Assembly: GCA_946481315.1 (NCBI GenBank)
Contig: CAMLMH010000001.1
Span: forward strand, 496,001 to 560,000
DNA: 64,000 nucleotides
Source: an uncultured Bacteriovorax sp.
Lineage (GTDB): Bacteria; Bdellovibrionota; Bacteriovoracia; Bacteriovoracales; Bacteriovoracaceae
Reading direction: 5' to 3'
Part shown: positions 33,188 to 42,456 of the stretch, in pieces
How positions within the stretch are numbered: position 1 is the first letter of the stretch
Layout of the letters: the number at the start of each line of letters is the position of its first letter
Notes under the pieces: generated by a model
Databases searched by the model: none
The model's input: the letters and a program-made list of their open reading frames with translations, nothing else
What the model was told of the DNA's origin: nothing
Program-made: the position numbers and the translations under genes

Positions 33188-33985
33188 ATGAAAATGAAAT
33201 TATCCCGCGATGAAAAGTACCGCCTTTACCTGTCTTCAGTTCAAAACCCGTCAGCTGATATTGAATTTATTAACAAAGAATATAAAAAGATCTACGGTAA
33301 AAAACCTTTAGTTTTGCGGGAAGATTTCTGCGGCACTGGAATGATGGCGTGTGAATGGACGAAACAAAGTAAAGATCACAAAGCGTTCGGCATTGATCTG
33401 GATCTTGAGCCAATTTCATTTGGTGTCGTTAATCATTATGAAGAGCTGAGTGAAGATGAGCAAAAACGCATGAAGTACGTTAATGGAAACGTCCTTTCTG
33501 ATTATGACTTCAAAGCAGATGTTATCGTCGCCTTCAATTTTTCCTATTATTTATTCAAAAAACGTAACGATCTCGTGAGTTATTTCTCTCAGGTAAGAAA
33601 ACATCTGAAAAAAGATTCAGCTTTTTTTATCGATCTTTTCGGCGGAACTGAAGCACGTAAACCGCTTGAGGAATCAGTTAAACACAAATCCCATACCTAT
33701 TACTGGGATTGCGATCGCTATAATCCACTGACTGCTGAGTGTCTTTATTATATTCATTTTAAAACTCATCGGGACGGAGTCAAGCATGAGAAGGTCTTTA
33801 AATATGACTGGAGAATGTGGGATGCCCAGGAGTTGCGAGATGTTTTAACTGATGCTGGCTTCAGTGACACAATCATTTACTGGGAAGGCGTTGATAAAGA
33901 CGGTTCCGGTAATGGTGTTTTCTCTCGCGCGACTAAGGCCGAAAATTGTGAGTCCTGGGTGACTTATATTTGCGCGATCCCTTAA
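33188..33985 (+). CDS. Class I SAM-dependent methyltransferase
   Basis: 265 residues with a seven-strand methyltransferase core: VLREDFCGTGMMACEW as motif I (about 36-51), FGIDLDLEP for the acidic residue binding the SAM ribose, and FNFSYYLF in the region of the catalytic loop. The substrate cannot be told; small-molecule and protein methylation are both possible. It follows the DUF6165-like gene by 18 bases and may be cotranscribed with greB. Convergent with the chemoreceptor (3-base gap). Confidence 0.78.
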   Translation: MKMKLSRDEKYRLYLSSVQNPSADIEFINKEYKKIYGKKPLVLREDFCGTGMMACEWTKQSKDHKAFGIDLDLEPISFGVVNHYEELSEDEQKRMKYVNGNVLSDYDFKADVIVAFNFSYYLFKKRNDLVSYFSQVRKHLKKDSAFFIDLFGGTEARKPLEESVKHKSHTYYWDCDRYNPLTAECLYYIHFKTHRDGVKHEKVFKYDWRMWDAQELRDVLTDAGFSDTIIYWEGVDKDGSGNGVFSRATKAENCESWVTYICAIP

Positions 33986-33988
33986 GTA

Positions 33989-35884
33989 TTAATGTAAGGC
34001 TCTACCGTCGACAATCTGTGTGAGAGTCATTACGGCATCGTTAAGTTCTCGTGCTTTCTGGTCTAGTTGGCGGCCATTTTCGTCTGCCGCCTGAGCGCTG
34101 CTAGTGTTAAGATTTGTGACCCTGTCGAGTTCATGCATGGCCTTTGATATCTGAATAATGCCCTGGCTTTGTTCGCTGCTGGCATTGGCGATTTCAGAGA
34201 CGAGGACATTGACCTGCTGAACTTGCTGAACAATGTCCTGAAGAACTTCAGAGCATTGAGAAACTGTCCGGGTGCCTTGCTCCACTTTGGTCCTGCTCTC
34301 AACCATCATCTGATTAACTTGGCTTTTGGTATTCTCGACCATGTTGCGGACTCGACTGATTGAGCTGTCAAGAACATCAGTGATTTCCTGGGCAGCAGAA
34401 CCACTCATAACAGCAAGTTTTCCAACTTCTTCTGCAACAACAGCAAAGCCTTTTCCGGCCTCTCCTGCCCGGGCTGCCTCAACTGAGGCGTTGAATGAAA
34501 GTAGTTTCGTTTGAAAAACAATATCGTTAATGATTTGAGTTTTGGATGAAATATCATTTATGAGCTGAACAATATCATTCAGTTCTTCGTGGCTGATAGT
34601 AATTTGTTGATTGATCTTTTCTGTCGCCTGAGAAATTTCATCAATGGCCAATGTCATTTTGGAGATCATCTCCTGTCCATTGGCAGCTGTCACGGAACTG
34701 GTAGATGCCAGCTGTGTAGAATGTTTTGCATTGTCTGCTGTTTTACCTACCATTGCGGTGATTTCTTCCAGTGATGCTACTGTTTCCTGGACAGCTGCCG
34801 CCTGCTCCGTAGTCGATTGAGACAGATCGACGCTGGTTTCCAGTACTTTTGCTGAAGTTGAATTTATTGAAACGGTGGAATCCTTTAACAAAGAAACAAC
34901 CTGCTGAATGGGAGCTGTAATTGACTTAATGAAATACACAGTCAGCATCGTAACGATTAAAATGATGAAAGCAATAAAGGCAATGAGATTGAACATTTCA
35001 CCTTTTATGACCTGGAGATTTTCTTCTATGGCCTTTTCAGCTGCTTCCTGTTCGTTGAATATGACAGATCCGAGTTTATTAATTGAATTACTGATCAATT
35101 CAAAAAATATTTTTGCATCTTTATTGTAAGCACCGTTTGATGAGTTATCCAAAACGTGATTAACCGTATCCATAGAAAGCTTCCAGTCGGAACTTTCTTT
35201 GAAAAGGTCCAGTTCTTCCCTTGCTGTTTTACTGATAATAAGTGTCGGTGAGTCCAGATTTTCTAAAATTCCTGAGCGTAATGCGGATGCCTGTACGACC
35301 TGAGCAGCAATCAGAGGTTTATCAGCGGCAATAAAACCGCTTACCAGTGCACGAATTTTACCAGCATTTTCTTTTGCTAGCCCCAAAACAGCAGTACTTG
35401 TAAACTTCTTTTCATGCCCACCACCTGGAGCTATTTCTGCCAGAGAAATCTCAATGGTAAAAAGATGTTTTATTGTCCCGGAATATAATTTGATCGCCTC
35501 GGCCGGAGCTCCTTTAGAATCCACTATTGCACGGGCCTCCTCAAAACTCTTAAGCATCGATGTATGTGCATTAACAGCTTCGGGGGGAAAGTTATTATCA
35601 TCGTAAATTTTTTTATAATTTGCGAAGGCACTATCCGTAAGACCTCTTTGTTCATTTAGGCTTTCTTTTGTAGTAGCACCATTGAGAAATAAAACTGATT
35701 TTCCTCTTTCTTTTTGTAGTTCATGAGTTAGTTTGCTGGCATTTTGAATGAGTAACCCATAACTTACGGCCCGCTCAGCGTCCTTATAATCTTTCCATTG
35801 ATCCACAACTCGAAGACCCGACATAATAACCAAGGCAAGCATCGGGATTGTGATTAGCAAAATGATCTTCTGACGTAGGCCCAT
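33989..35884 (-). CDS. Methyl-accepting chemotaxis protein with NIT sensor
   Basis: 631 residues: a membrane anchor at 8-25, a periplasmic NIT domain (ASKLTHELQKERGKSVLFLNG, seen in nitrate/nitrite and related sensors), a second helix near 295-320, and a cytoplasmic signalling domain whose hairpin tip reads KLLSFNASVEAARAGEAGKGFAVVAEEVGKLA. Between helix and signalling domain there is only a short, degenerate HAMP-like start (SITAPIQQ), so the usual HAMP module is reduced. It controls flagellar or gliding movement through CheA/CheW, which are not in the window. Ligand unknown. Confidence 0.88.
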   Translation of the reverse strand: MGLRQKIILLITIPMLALVIMSGLRVVDQWKDYKDAERAVSYGLLIQNASKLTHELQKERGKSVLFLNGATTKESLNEQRGLTDSAFANYKKIYDDNNFPPEAVNAHTSMLKSFEEARAIVDSKGAPAEAIKLYSGTIKHLFTIEISLAEIAPGGGHEKKFTSTAVLGLAKENAGKIRALVSGFIAADKPLIAAQVVQASALRSGILENLDSPTLIISKTAREELDLFKESSDWKLSMDTVNHVLDNSSNGAYNKDAKIFFELISNSINKLGSVIFNEQEAAEKAIEENLQVIKGEMFNLIAFIAFIILIVTMLTVYFIKSITAPIQQVVSLLKDSTVSINSTSAKVLETSVDLSQSTTEQAAAVQETVASLEEITAMVGKTADNAKHSTQLASTSSVTAANGQEMISKMTLAIDEISQATEKINQQITISHEELNDIVQLINDISSKTQIINDIVFQTKLLSFNASVEAARAGEAGKGFAVVAEEVGKLAVMSGSAAQEITDVLDSSISRVRNMVENTKSQVNQMMVESRTKVEQGTRTVSQCSEVLQDIVQQVQQVNVLVSEIANASSEQSQGIIQISKAMHELDRVTNLNTSSAQAADENGRQLDQKARELNDAVMTLTQIVDGRALH

Positions 35885-35982
35885 AAATACTCCGAAAACA
35901 TAGATTTTAGATATTTAGCTTATCGTGGGGCTTTTATAGAAACTGAGGAAGTCCTTAAATAAAAAAGGGGGAACAAAAGCGG

Positions 35983-36396
35983 CTACAGGAGAATTTTTTG
36001 AAAATTAAACTGGGGATAGCGCTTATTGAGTTGTTGGTCCCAGTCGCTGTCAGAATCTTGGATTACCAGTAATCGCTTGCGGCCTTTGGCATTTGCCTGA
36101 ATAAGGGCTATTTGCTCATCTATTTCACCAGCAATTTCCGAATGCGAAATACCCGATATATTTAGATGAGCAAGGAAAATAGTCTGATTAAAATTCTCAG
36201 TAAAGAATATATTGGCGCGTTTTTCACTCACTTCTTCACTGGCCACAAATTGAGAGATAAGCCCATCAAAAAGGTAGTTGAGCTGATCAAAACCGGCTAA
36301 AGAGCGACGGAGTGGGCTCTTTGTAATCCAGAAAACACCCATAACTTCCGGGGTAACCAGATCAATCAGTATTTTGCTATTGTCATGATCAGGCAT
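35983..36396 (-). CDS. Unknown soluble protein at end of nusB operon
   Basis: 137 residues from ATG 36396, overlapping the end of nusB by 8 bases (a GTG at 36402 is in frame). Hydrophobic strands alternate with polar loops (ILIDLVTPEVMGVFWIT..., IFLAHLNISG, RLLVIQDSD), so it is a globular cytoplasmic protein. No motif recognised. It is the last gene of the fab-glyA-nrdR-nusB block; coupling to nusB suggests coexpression. Confidence 0.6.
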   Translation of the reverse strand: MPDHDNSKILIDLVTPEVMGVFWITKSPLRRSLAGFDQLNYLFDGLISQFVASEEVSEKRANIFFTENFNQTIFLAHLNISGISHSEIAGEIDEQIALIQANAKGRKRLLVIQDSDSDWDQQLNKRYPQFNFQKILL

Positions 36397-36895
36397 GTTC
36401 ACGGGCCAGCTTGTCTAAAACACTGTTTACGAACCCATGAGATTCGTTTGGACAATATTTTTTTGCAAGATTGACGTATTCATTGATGAAAACATTTGGA
36501 GCGGTCGATCTGTCGGTTAGTATTTCATAAGCTCCCAGCAATAAAACGGCCAGGTTCATGCGATCCACCTTAGCAATGTTTCCATTGGTTAAGTACTTTT
36601 CGATCAGCTTAGAATTTTTTTCTTCCTGTTTTAGTGAACCAACAATTAAATCACGGGCAAACACCTTCGTGTTCATGTCAATTTGATTGTCCGGGTGTTC
36701 ACTGTCTTCTTCATTGTAAGAAGAATCAAACATGTTTAAGGCGACTTCCAGGGTCTTACTGTCATCGATGAGCGCTTGCTTTTCAGCAGCGAAATCGGCC
36801 AGCAGGTGTTTATAGATAAATTTAAAAGCATATTCACGACCAAGGCTGCGTTTAGCAATTGGTTTTTGACTAGTGTTCGAGTTCACGTTTTTCAC
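36389..36895 (-). CDS. nusB: Transcription antitermination factor NusB
   Basis: 168 residues. SLGREYAFKFIYKHLL near the start and the C-terminal PNVFINEYVNLAKKYCPNESHGFVNSVLDKLA block identify NusB, an all-helical protein that binds boxA RNA with NusE and supports rRNA antitermination. A GTG start at 36895 lies 26 bases inside nrdR; a second GTG at 36886 is also possible. nrdR-nusB order is common in proteobacteria. Confidence 0.92.
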   Translation of the reverse strand: MKNVNSNTSQKPIAKRSLGREYAFKFIYKHLLADFAAEKQALIDDSKTLEVALNMFDSSYNEEDSEHPDNQIDMNTKVFARDLIVGSLKQEEKNSKLIEKYLTNGNIAKVDRMNLAVLLLGAYEILTDRSTAPNVFINEYVNLAKKYCPNESHGFVNSVLDKLAREHA

Positions 36896-37367
36896 CTTTA
36901 TCAGAAATAGTTTTTACAGAATGCAGATTATTTTTAAGGCCGTAAACGAATTCCTCAATGTCTTTGAAGTCCCAATAGAAAGAAGCGTAACGAACGTAAG
37001 CAACACGGTCGAGTTTTTTTAGCTCGTCCATTATGAGGCCTCCTAGTTCAAGTGCTTTTACTTCAGTGTGGGATATCTCCAGCAGAGCACGCTCAACCAG
37101 AGTGACCATCGCATTGAGCTGATCAACAGAGATGTTACGTTTCTGGCAGGCCTTATTGAGACCTTTCATGATTTTTTCACGGTTGTAGTTTTCACGGCGA
37201 CCGTCTTTTTTTACAATCAAAGGCATTTCAATTTTTATTTTTTCATAAGTCGTGAAACGTGCTTCGCAAGCATCACACCGTCTGCGACGACGTACCGAAT
37301 TTTCTTCAAGTAAGGTTCTTGAATCGATGACTCTCGTATCATGAGCATTACAAGCTGGACATTGCAT
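36870..37367 (-). CDS. nrdR: Transcriptional repressor NrdR
   Basis: 165 residues with the family's two parts: an N-terminal zinc ribbon (C3-x2-C6 and C31-x2-C34) with the RRRRRCDACEARFTTYE DNA-binding helix, and an ATP-cone domain (LIVKKDGRRENYNREKIMKGL). NrdR represses ribonucleotide reductase genes when dATP is high. Its start shares a base with the glyA stop (TAATG on the reverse strand). No nrd gene or NrdR box is obvious in the window. Confidence 0.95.
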   Translation of the reverse strand: MQCPACNAHDTRVIDSRTLLEENSVRRRRRCDACEARFTTYEKIKIEMPLIVKKDGRRENYNREKIMKGLNKACQKRNISVDQLNAMVTLVERALLEISHTEVKALELGGLIMDELKKLDRVAYVRYASFYWDFKDIEEFVYGLKNNLHSVKTISDKGEKRELEH

Positions 37368-38620
37368 TATTTATACACCGGATATTGTTTGCACAGATCA
37401 AGGACCTGCGCTTTGATTTTTGTTAAAGCAGCTTCGTCTTTTGAATTTGTCAGGGCCTGATGAATCCAACCGGCGAGTGTTTCCATATGATTTTCTTTAA
37501 GACCACGAGTTGTAATCGCCGGAGTTCCAAGGCGAACTCCACTCGTAACAAACGGAGAACGCTTGTCCTGCGGAATCATATTTTTGTTGCAAGTGATGCC
37601 GGCCATTTCAAGGGCGTGCTCAGCTTCTTTGCCAGATAATCCTACAGAATCCGTTTTAACCAGTACGAGGTGATTATCTGTCCCGCCAGTGACCAGTCCG
37701 ATGCCTTTATTTTGTAGAGCAGTTGCCAGAGCTTTGGCATTGGCCACAACCTGGCGCTGATAAGCTACAAAGTCTGGCTGAAGGGCTTCTTTAAAAGCTA
37801 CGGCCTTTGCTGCAATAACGTGTTCCAGCGGTCCCCCCTGAATTCCAGGGAAGATATTGCTGTTGAGTTTTTTGAACAGTTCTTCGTTATTTGTCAGAAT
37901 AATTCCACCGCGCGGGCCTCGCAATGTCTTATGAGTCGTGGATGTGGTTACATCTGCATGTGGAACGGGCGAATTGTGCAATCCTGCTGCAACCAGACCC
38001 GCAATATGGGCCATGTCCACCATCAGTTTAGCTCCCACTTCATCAGCAATTTCTTTAAAGGTTTTAAAATCGATTTCGCGTGGATAAGCAGAAGCTCCGG
38101 CAACAATTAATTTAGGTTGCTCTTTTTTGGCCTGTTCACGAACGATGTTGAAATCAATTCGTTCTGTTTCGTAATTAAGTCCGTAAGCGGCAAATTTAAA
38201 AAGTTTACCGGAAAAATTCACCGGCGATCCATGTGTCAGGTGACCACCTTCGGCGAGATTCATTCCTAAAACTTTGTCGCCGTGATCGAGCATGGCAAAG
38301 TAAGCCCCCATGTTCGCTTGCGAACCGGAGTGGGGCTGGACATTGGCAAACTTGGCGTTAAATAATTTTGTAATTCGCTCAATAGCTAAAATTTCCGCCT
38401 GGTCAACGAACTCGCATCCACCGTAGTAACGTTTGTTCGGTAAGCCTTCGGCATATTTGTTCGTCATGATTGAGCCCTGGGCCTGCATGACGGCATTCGA
38501 TGTATAATTTTCTGAAGCAATCAGCTCCAGCCCATCTTCCTGACGGGCTCTTTCTTTCTCAATGATCTCGAAGATTTCCGGATCCATTGATTTTAGTGAA
38601 TTGGCATTTGTATTAAACAT
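37367..38620 (-). CDS. glyA: Serine hydroxymethyltransferase
   Basis: 417 residues, full length. The PLP lysine is K231 in [15 protein letters not shown], and early motifs [10 protein letters not shown] and [13 protein letters not shown] bind the cofactor and folate. It converts serine and tetrahydrofolate to glycine and methylene-tetrahydrofolate. fabF lies 11 bases upstream and nrdR overlaps its end. The link to nrdR makes sense as both serve DNA precursor supply. Confidence 0.97.
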   Translation of the reverse strand: MFNTNANSLKSMDPEIFEIIEKERARQEDGLELIASENYTSNAVMQAQGSIMTNKYAEGLPNKRYYGGCEFVDQAEILAIERITKLFNAKFANVQPHSGSQANMGAYFAMLDHGDKVLGMNLAEGGHLTHGSPVNFSGKLFKFAAYGLNYETERIDFNIVREQAKKEQPKLIVAGASAYPREIDFKTFKEIADEVGAKLMVDMAHIAGLVAAGLHNSPVPHADVTTSTTHKTLRGPRGGIILTNNEELFKKLNSNIFPGIQGGPLEHVIAAKAVAFKEALQPDFVAYQRQVVANAKALATALQNKGIGLVTGGTDNHLVLVKTDSVGLSGKEAEHALEMAGITCNKNMIPQDKRSPFVTSGVRLGTPAITTRGLKENHMETLAGWIHQALTNSKDEAALTKIKAQVLDLCKQYPVYK

Positions 38621-38631
38621 TTTAAACCTGC

Positions 38632-39912
38632 CTAAGCTTTTTTAAGTAACAGTGATGAGTTCGTTCCGCCAAAACCAAATGAGTTGTTAAGAGCGTATTT
38701 AATTTCTTTCTTCACTGCCTTGTTCGCCGTGATGTCGAGATCACATTCCGGATCGAGATTTTTCACGTTGATCGTTGGAGGAATGATCCCAGTATGCAGG
38801 GCCATCGCACAGAAAATAGTTTCAATTCCACCGGCAGCACCTAAGAGGTGTCCGGTCATAGATTTAGTAGATGAAACATTTAATTTATAAGCGTGATCGC
38901 CGAAAGTTTTCTTGATTGCGCGAAGTTCTCCGATATCACCTAACGGAGTTGAAGTCCCGTGAGCGTTGACGTAACCAATTTCTGAAAGGTCTACACCGGC
39001 GTCTTCAATTGCCATCTTCATTGAGCGGTAAGCACCATCACCTTCCGGGTGCGGAGCTGTGATATGGTGAGCATCTGATGTTGCTCCGTGGCCCACGATT
39101 TCAGCATAGATTTTTGCTCCACGAGCAACTGCTTTGTCGTAGTTTTCTAAGATGAGAATTCCCGCTCCCTCGCCAAGAACAAATCCGTCGCGGTCGACGT
39201 CATAAGGACGTGATGCTGTTGCCGGATCATCATTTCTTTTTGAAAGGGCTTTCATATTTCCGAATCCGGCCACTGTTAAATTACAGATAACCGATTCCGC
39301 ACCACCAGAGATCATGACGTCCTGACGGCCAAACATAATTTCATAGCAAGCAGCTGTCAGCGCGTGAGCGGCTGAAGCACAGGCAGAAGCGATTCCATAA
39401 TTTAAACCGCCAAGATTATAGCGGATAGAAATCAGTCCTGATGGCATGTTAGGAATAATGGCCGGAATGAAAAAGGGAGACACACGACGTGGTCCTTTTT
39501 CGAACATCGTTTTTGCTGTTCTTTCAATTTCCGGGAATCCACCGATTCCAACTCCTAAGATACAGCCCATGCGGTCCATAGCGTATGGACGGTTGTCCAT
39601 TAAGCCGGCATCGCGAAGCGCTTCGTCTGTTGAATGAACAGCGAAGTGAATGAAGCGGTCGTATTTGGCTGCTTCTTTTGCATCTAAAATATTTTCTGCG
39701 AGCTGAAAGTTTTTTACTTCGCCGGCAAACTTAGTACTGAGAAGTTCGGTGTTTTCGATTTGTTCAATCATTGAAACACCAGATTTGCCTTCAATGGCGT
39801 TTGCCCACACATCTTTTAAATTGTGGCCTAGACCGTTAATCATGCCCATACCAGTGATGGCCACGCGGTTTAAAGTTTTTTGATTAATACCAGTTGAATG
39901 AGTTTGACTCAT
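38632..39912 (-). CDS. fabF: 3-oxoacyl-ACP synthase II
   Basis: 426 residues with the Cys-His-His set of KAS II: C178 in [10 protein letters not shown]318 in [12 protein letters not shown] and H355 in [14 protein letters not shown]. It elongates fatty acyl-ACP with malonyl-ACP in the cytoplasm. A hairpin with a T-rich flank separates it from acpP by 54 bases, so much acpP transcription may stop before fabF. Followed by glyA after 11 bases. Confidence 0.97.
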   Translation of the reverse strand: MSQTHSTGINQKTLNRVAITGMGMINGLGHNLKDVWANAIEGKSGVSMIEQIENTELLSTKFAGEVKNFQLAENILDAKEAAKYDRFIHFAVHSTDEALRDAGLMDNRPYAMDRMGCILGVGIGGFPEIERTAKTMFEKGPRRVSPFFIPAIIPNMPSGLISIRYNLGGLNYGIASACASAAHALTAACYEIMFGRQDVMISGGAESVICNLTVAGFGNMKALSKRNDDPATASRPYDVDRDGFVLGEGAGILILENYDKAVARGAKIYAEIVGHGATSDAHHITAPHPEGDGAYRSMKMAIEDAGVDLSEIGYVNAHGTSTPLGDIGELRAIKKTFGDHAYKLNVSSTKSMTGHLLGAAGGIETIFCAMALHTGIIPPTINVKNLDPECDLDITANKAVKKEIKYALNNSFGFGGTNSSLLLKKA

Positions 39913-39935
39913 GTAATGAGCTCCTTAAAACAACA

Positions 39936-39955
39936 AAGGCCCCGTTAGGGGCCTT
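39936..39955 (-). terminator. Terminator/attenuator between acpP and fabF
   Basis: AAGGCCCC-gtta-GGGGCCTT, a perfect 8-base stem with a 4-base loop, lies in the 54-base gap. On the reverse strand the stem is followed by TTGTTGTTTT, so it can partly terminate acpP transcripts; in the forward orientation TTAATTTTTCT follows. fabF itself lies downstream, so it probably lets acpP outnumber fabF. Confidence 0.7.
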
Positions 39956-39966
39956 AATTTTTCTAA

Positions 39967-40194
39967 TTAGGCTTGTTTTTTTTCTAAATAAGTAACGATG
40001 TCTTTTACTGTCTTAAGACCTTCAGCATCTTCCTCAGGAATTTCTACTCCGAACTCGTCTTCCATCTTCATCATTAGTTCAACGATATCAAGAGAATCTA
40101 GGTTAAGATCGTCAACGAAGCTAGTTTCCATATTGATCTTAGCGATATCGATTTTAGTAGCGTCGCTGATTAGTTTAATGACCTTGTCTTTCAT
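39967..40194 (-). CDS. acpP: Acyl carrier protein
   Basis: 75 residues, acidic, with the 4'-phosphopantetheine attachment S34 in DLNLDSLDIVELMM. ACP carries the growing chain in fatty acid synthesis. Located between fabG and fabF, its usual position, with a ribosome site AGGAG shortly before the ATG and a hairpin directly after. It is likely the most expressed gene of the block. Confidence 0.97.
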   Translation of the reverse strand: MKDKVIKLISDATKIDIAKINMETSFVDDLNLDSLDIVELMMKMEDEFGVEIPEEDAEGLKTVKDIVTYLEKKQA

Positions 40195-40242
40195 TTAAAA
40201 AACTCCTGAAGAAATAAATCAAAATTTTAAGTAATAGTTTTA

Positions 40243-41004
40243 TTAGATATAAAGTCCACCGTCAATTTTTATTGTCTCGCCCGTAATATATGACGATGCT
40301 TTGCTCAATAAAAAGCAAACCAACGAAGCTACTTCGTCCGCCTCTCCCATGCGTTTAAGGGGAATTGTGTTCAAATACGCCTCTTTTACTTTCTCATCCA
40401 GGGCGTGGGTCATATCCGTCGTTATGAATCCTGGACAAATAGCGTTACATCGGACATTTCGTGAAGCCAGCTCCTTAGCGTAAGACTTGGTAAAGCCAAT
40501 CAGACCTGCTTTAGAAGCCGAATAAGCGATTTGTGAGGCATTTCCCATTAATCCCACTATCGAAGAAATATTCACCACAGAAACGTTTTCTGCCTTAAGA
40601 AAACTTCGGGATAAAATTTGAGTAAGCATAATTGCACTGGTCAGGTTGGTGTTGATTGTCTGAACAACATCCTCTTCTTTCATTCTAAGAACGATCTGAT
40701 CTTTAGAAATACCTGCATTATTTACTAGACCGGTAATTGGTCCGTTAGCTTCAACAAACTTCTCTACGGCTTCTTTCATTTGTGCCGTATTTGTCACGTC
40801 AAAAAGCAGGGGGGTTACTTTTGCTGCTCCCATTGCTTTTAATTCATCGGCTAATTTCATGGCCGCTGCTTCATCACCACGGTAATTAAACACTACGTGA
40901 GCGCCTTGTTTTGCCAGGGCCTCAACCATTTTGCGTCCTAAGCCTCTTGAAGCTCCGGTTACGAGAACTGTTTTGTCTTTTAAGTCTGAATACGTCGCGA
41001 TCAT
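40243..41004 (-). CDS. fabG: 3-oxoacyl-ACP reductase
   Basis: 253 residues, SDR fold: NADP loop GASRGLG (17-23), NNAG at 95-98, catalytic S148, Y161 and K165 in YSASK, and the C-terminal IDGGLY motif. It reduces beta-ketoacyl-ACP in chain elongation. The ATG overlaps the fabD stop in ATGA, so the two are coupled. Confidence 0.95.
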   Translation of the reverse strand: MIATYSDLKDKTVLVTGASRGLGRKMVEALAKQGAHVVFNYRGDEAAAMKLADELKAMGAAKVTPLLFDVTNTAQMKEAVEKFVEANGPITGLVNNAGISKDQIVLRMKEEDVVQTINTNLTSAIMLTQILSRSFLKAENVSVVNISSIVGLMGNASQIAYSASKAGLIGFTKSYAKELASRNVRCNAICPGFITTDMTHALDEKVKEAYLNTIPLKRMGEADEVASLVCFLLSKASSYITGETIKIDGGLYI

Positions 41005-41939
41005 AAAATCTCCGCTAGTTCATTCCATGATTCCTCTTTATCCAGAGAGATCACTTTAATGTCTTTGTTAATTTTTCGAACGAGTCCCATTAAAACCCGG
41101 CCAGGACCAACTTCCAAGCAGAGTGTGTCATTTGGAAGTTTTTCAATACTTTGTGTCCATAAAACCGGACCGTCGGCCTGTTTGTAGAGGTTGTGGATAA
41201 TTTTATCGGTCTCAGTGCCCGCCGGATATTCCGTAGCATCGATATTGGCGATATAAGGAAGTGTGTTTTTATTCCAGGTCAGTCCTGAAAAAGAAGCAAG
41301 CAGTTTATCTGCTGCAGGCTTCATTAAAGACGAGTGAAAAGGAGCTGAAACATTAAGTTCCACTGAACGGTGAGGTTCTTTAAAATTTTCTTCCAGCCAT
41401 TTAACTGCCCGAAGACAAGCTTCACTTTCACCGCTGATAACAATCTGAGAAGGATCATTGTAGTTGGCCGGCATGACTTCAGAGTTTAATTGCGAAGCTT
41501 TTTGACAGGCTTCTTCGATAATTTCAGCCGGCACTTTCATGATGGCGTACATTTTTCCTTTTCCAACCGGAACAGCATCCTGCATGAAACTACCCCGCAG
41601 ATGAACTGCTTTGGTCGCATCTTCCAGTGAGAGGACACCCGCAGCGACAAGAGCTGCGTATTCGCCCACAGAGTGGCCTAAAACCCGGTCGATCTTCACA
41701 CCTTTACTGTCTAATAAAGCTTTCACTTTATAAAACATGGCAACAGAGTGATTTAAAATAGCAGGCTGAGTATTTTGGGTAAGCTTGAGTTCATCTTCCG
41801 GGCCTTCGAACATGATCGATTTTAAATCATAGCCTAAAGCTTCGTTTGCTTTGTCGAAGAGTGAATGATCCAGATTCTTTCCCATGCCGACGTATTGAGA
41901 TCCTTGTCCGGGAAAAAGAAGGGTTACCGATTTTGCCAT
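41001..41939 (-). CDS. fabD: Malonyl-CoA-ACP transacylase
   Basis: 312 residues with the GHSVGEY nucleophile loop (S90), QGSQYVGMG near the start and the His of APFHSSLM. It loads malonate onto ACP. A site AGGAAAC lies 5 bases before the ATG. The usual neighbour fabH is not next to it: an SH3-like gene is placed between the two. Confidence 0.95.
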   Translation of the reverse strand: MAKSVTLLFPGQGSQYVGMGKNLDHSLFDKANEALGYDLKSIMFEGPEDELKLTQNTQPAILNHSVAMFYKVKALLDSKGVKIDRVLGHSVGEYAALVAAGVLSLEDATKAVHLRGSFMQDAVPVGKGKMYAIMKVPAEIIEEACQKASQLNSEVMPANYNDPSQIVISGESEACLRAVKWLEENFKEPHRSVELNVSAPFHSSLMKPAADKLLASFSGLTWNKNTLPYIANIDATEYPAGTETDKIIHNLYKQADGPVLWTQSIEKLPNDTLCLEVGPGRVLMGLVRKINKDIKVISLDKEESWNELAEIL

Positions 41940-41961
41940 AAAGTTTCCTGTTTAAAAAGTG

Positions 41962-42429
41962 TTAACCACACCATCCGTAATCAAGATCTGGATCCTTAGA
42001 CCATCCAAATCCATTATTTCCGTAAAATATTTTGATCCATTTTTCTGTTATCGGTTCTTTATATTGAGATTCTTTCAATACATCTTCGCCAGTTATGTAG
42101 CCTGTCCCGTAAGCCTTTTTTCCGTTCCAGCCGTAAGCATATCCTTCGCTTCCATAAGTGATAATTGTGATTTTTTGACCATTATCAATTGCACTACCAT
42201 ATTGTTTGATTTTGACATAGAATTCAGATTTATCTTTGTTGATACGAGTATTAGGAGACAGGGTCGTTACAACTGGAGAAGTTAAATCTGGATATTTATA
42301 AAGTTTGATATCTTTTAAAATTTTATCAGATGAAAGCAACCCGCAGCATTCACCTTCACAACCACGCATGAGTACTGGAGGCTTAGGTAATTCTTTTATT
42401 TTTTCAAAATCAACAATAGGAATAAACAC
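41962..42429 (-). CDS. SH3-like protein inserted between fabH and fabD
   Basis: 155 residues from a GTG with GGAGAG 5 bases before. The first 30 residues contain a Cys-rich cluster (CEGECCG) and no signal peptide. The rest looks like two SH3-type barrels: IKLYKYPDLTSPVVTTLSPNTRI and GYAYGWNGKKAYGTGYI, as in bacterial SH3b domains that bind walls or peptides. It sits in the fabH-fabD gap (27 and 22 bases to its neighbours) on the operon strand, and it looks more AT-rich than the fab genes. Without a signal peptide it would act in the cytoplasm unless truncated. A later insertion is the best guess. Confidence 0.6.
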   Translation of the reverse strand: MFIPIVDFEKIKELPKPPVLMRGCEGECCGLLSSDKILKDIKLYKYPDLTSPVVTTLSPNTRINKDKSEFYVKIKQYGSAIDNGQKITIITYGSEGYAYGWNGKKAYGTGYITGEDVLKESQYKEPITEKWIKIFYGNNGFGWSKDPDLDYGWCG

Positions 42430-42456
42430 AAGGGCTCTCCATTATGACGATCTGAC

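Noticed and set aside
35885..35982. Sigma28 promoter before the chemoreceptor
   Set aside because: A CACGATAA-like element is present, but no TAAA element at the required distance.
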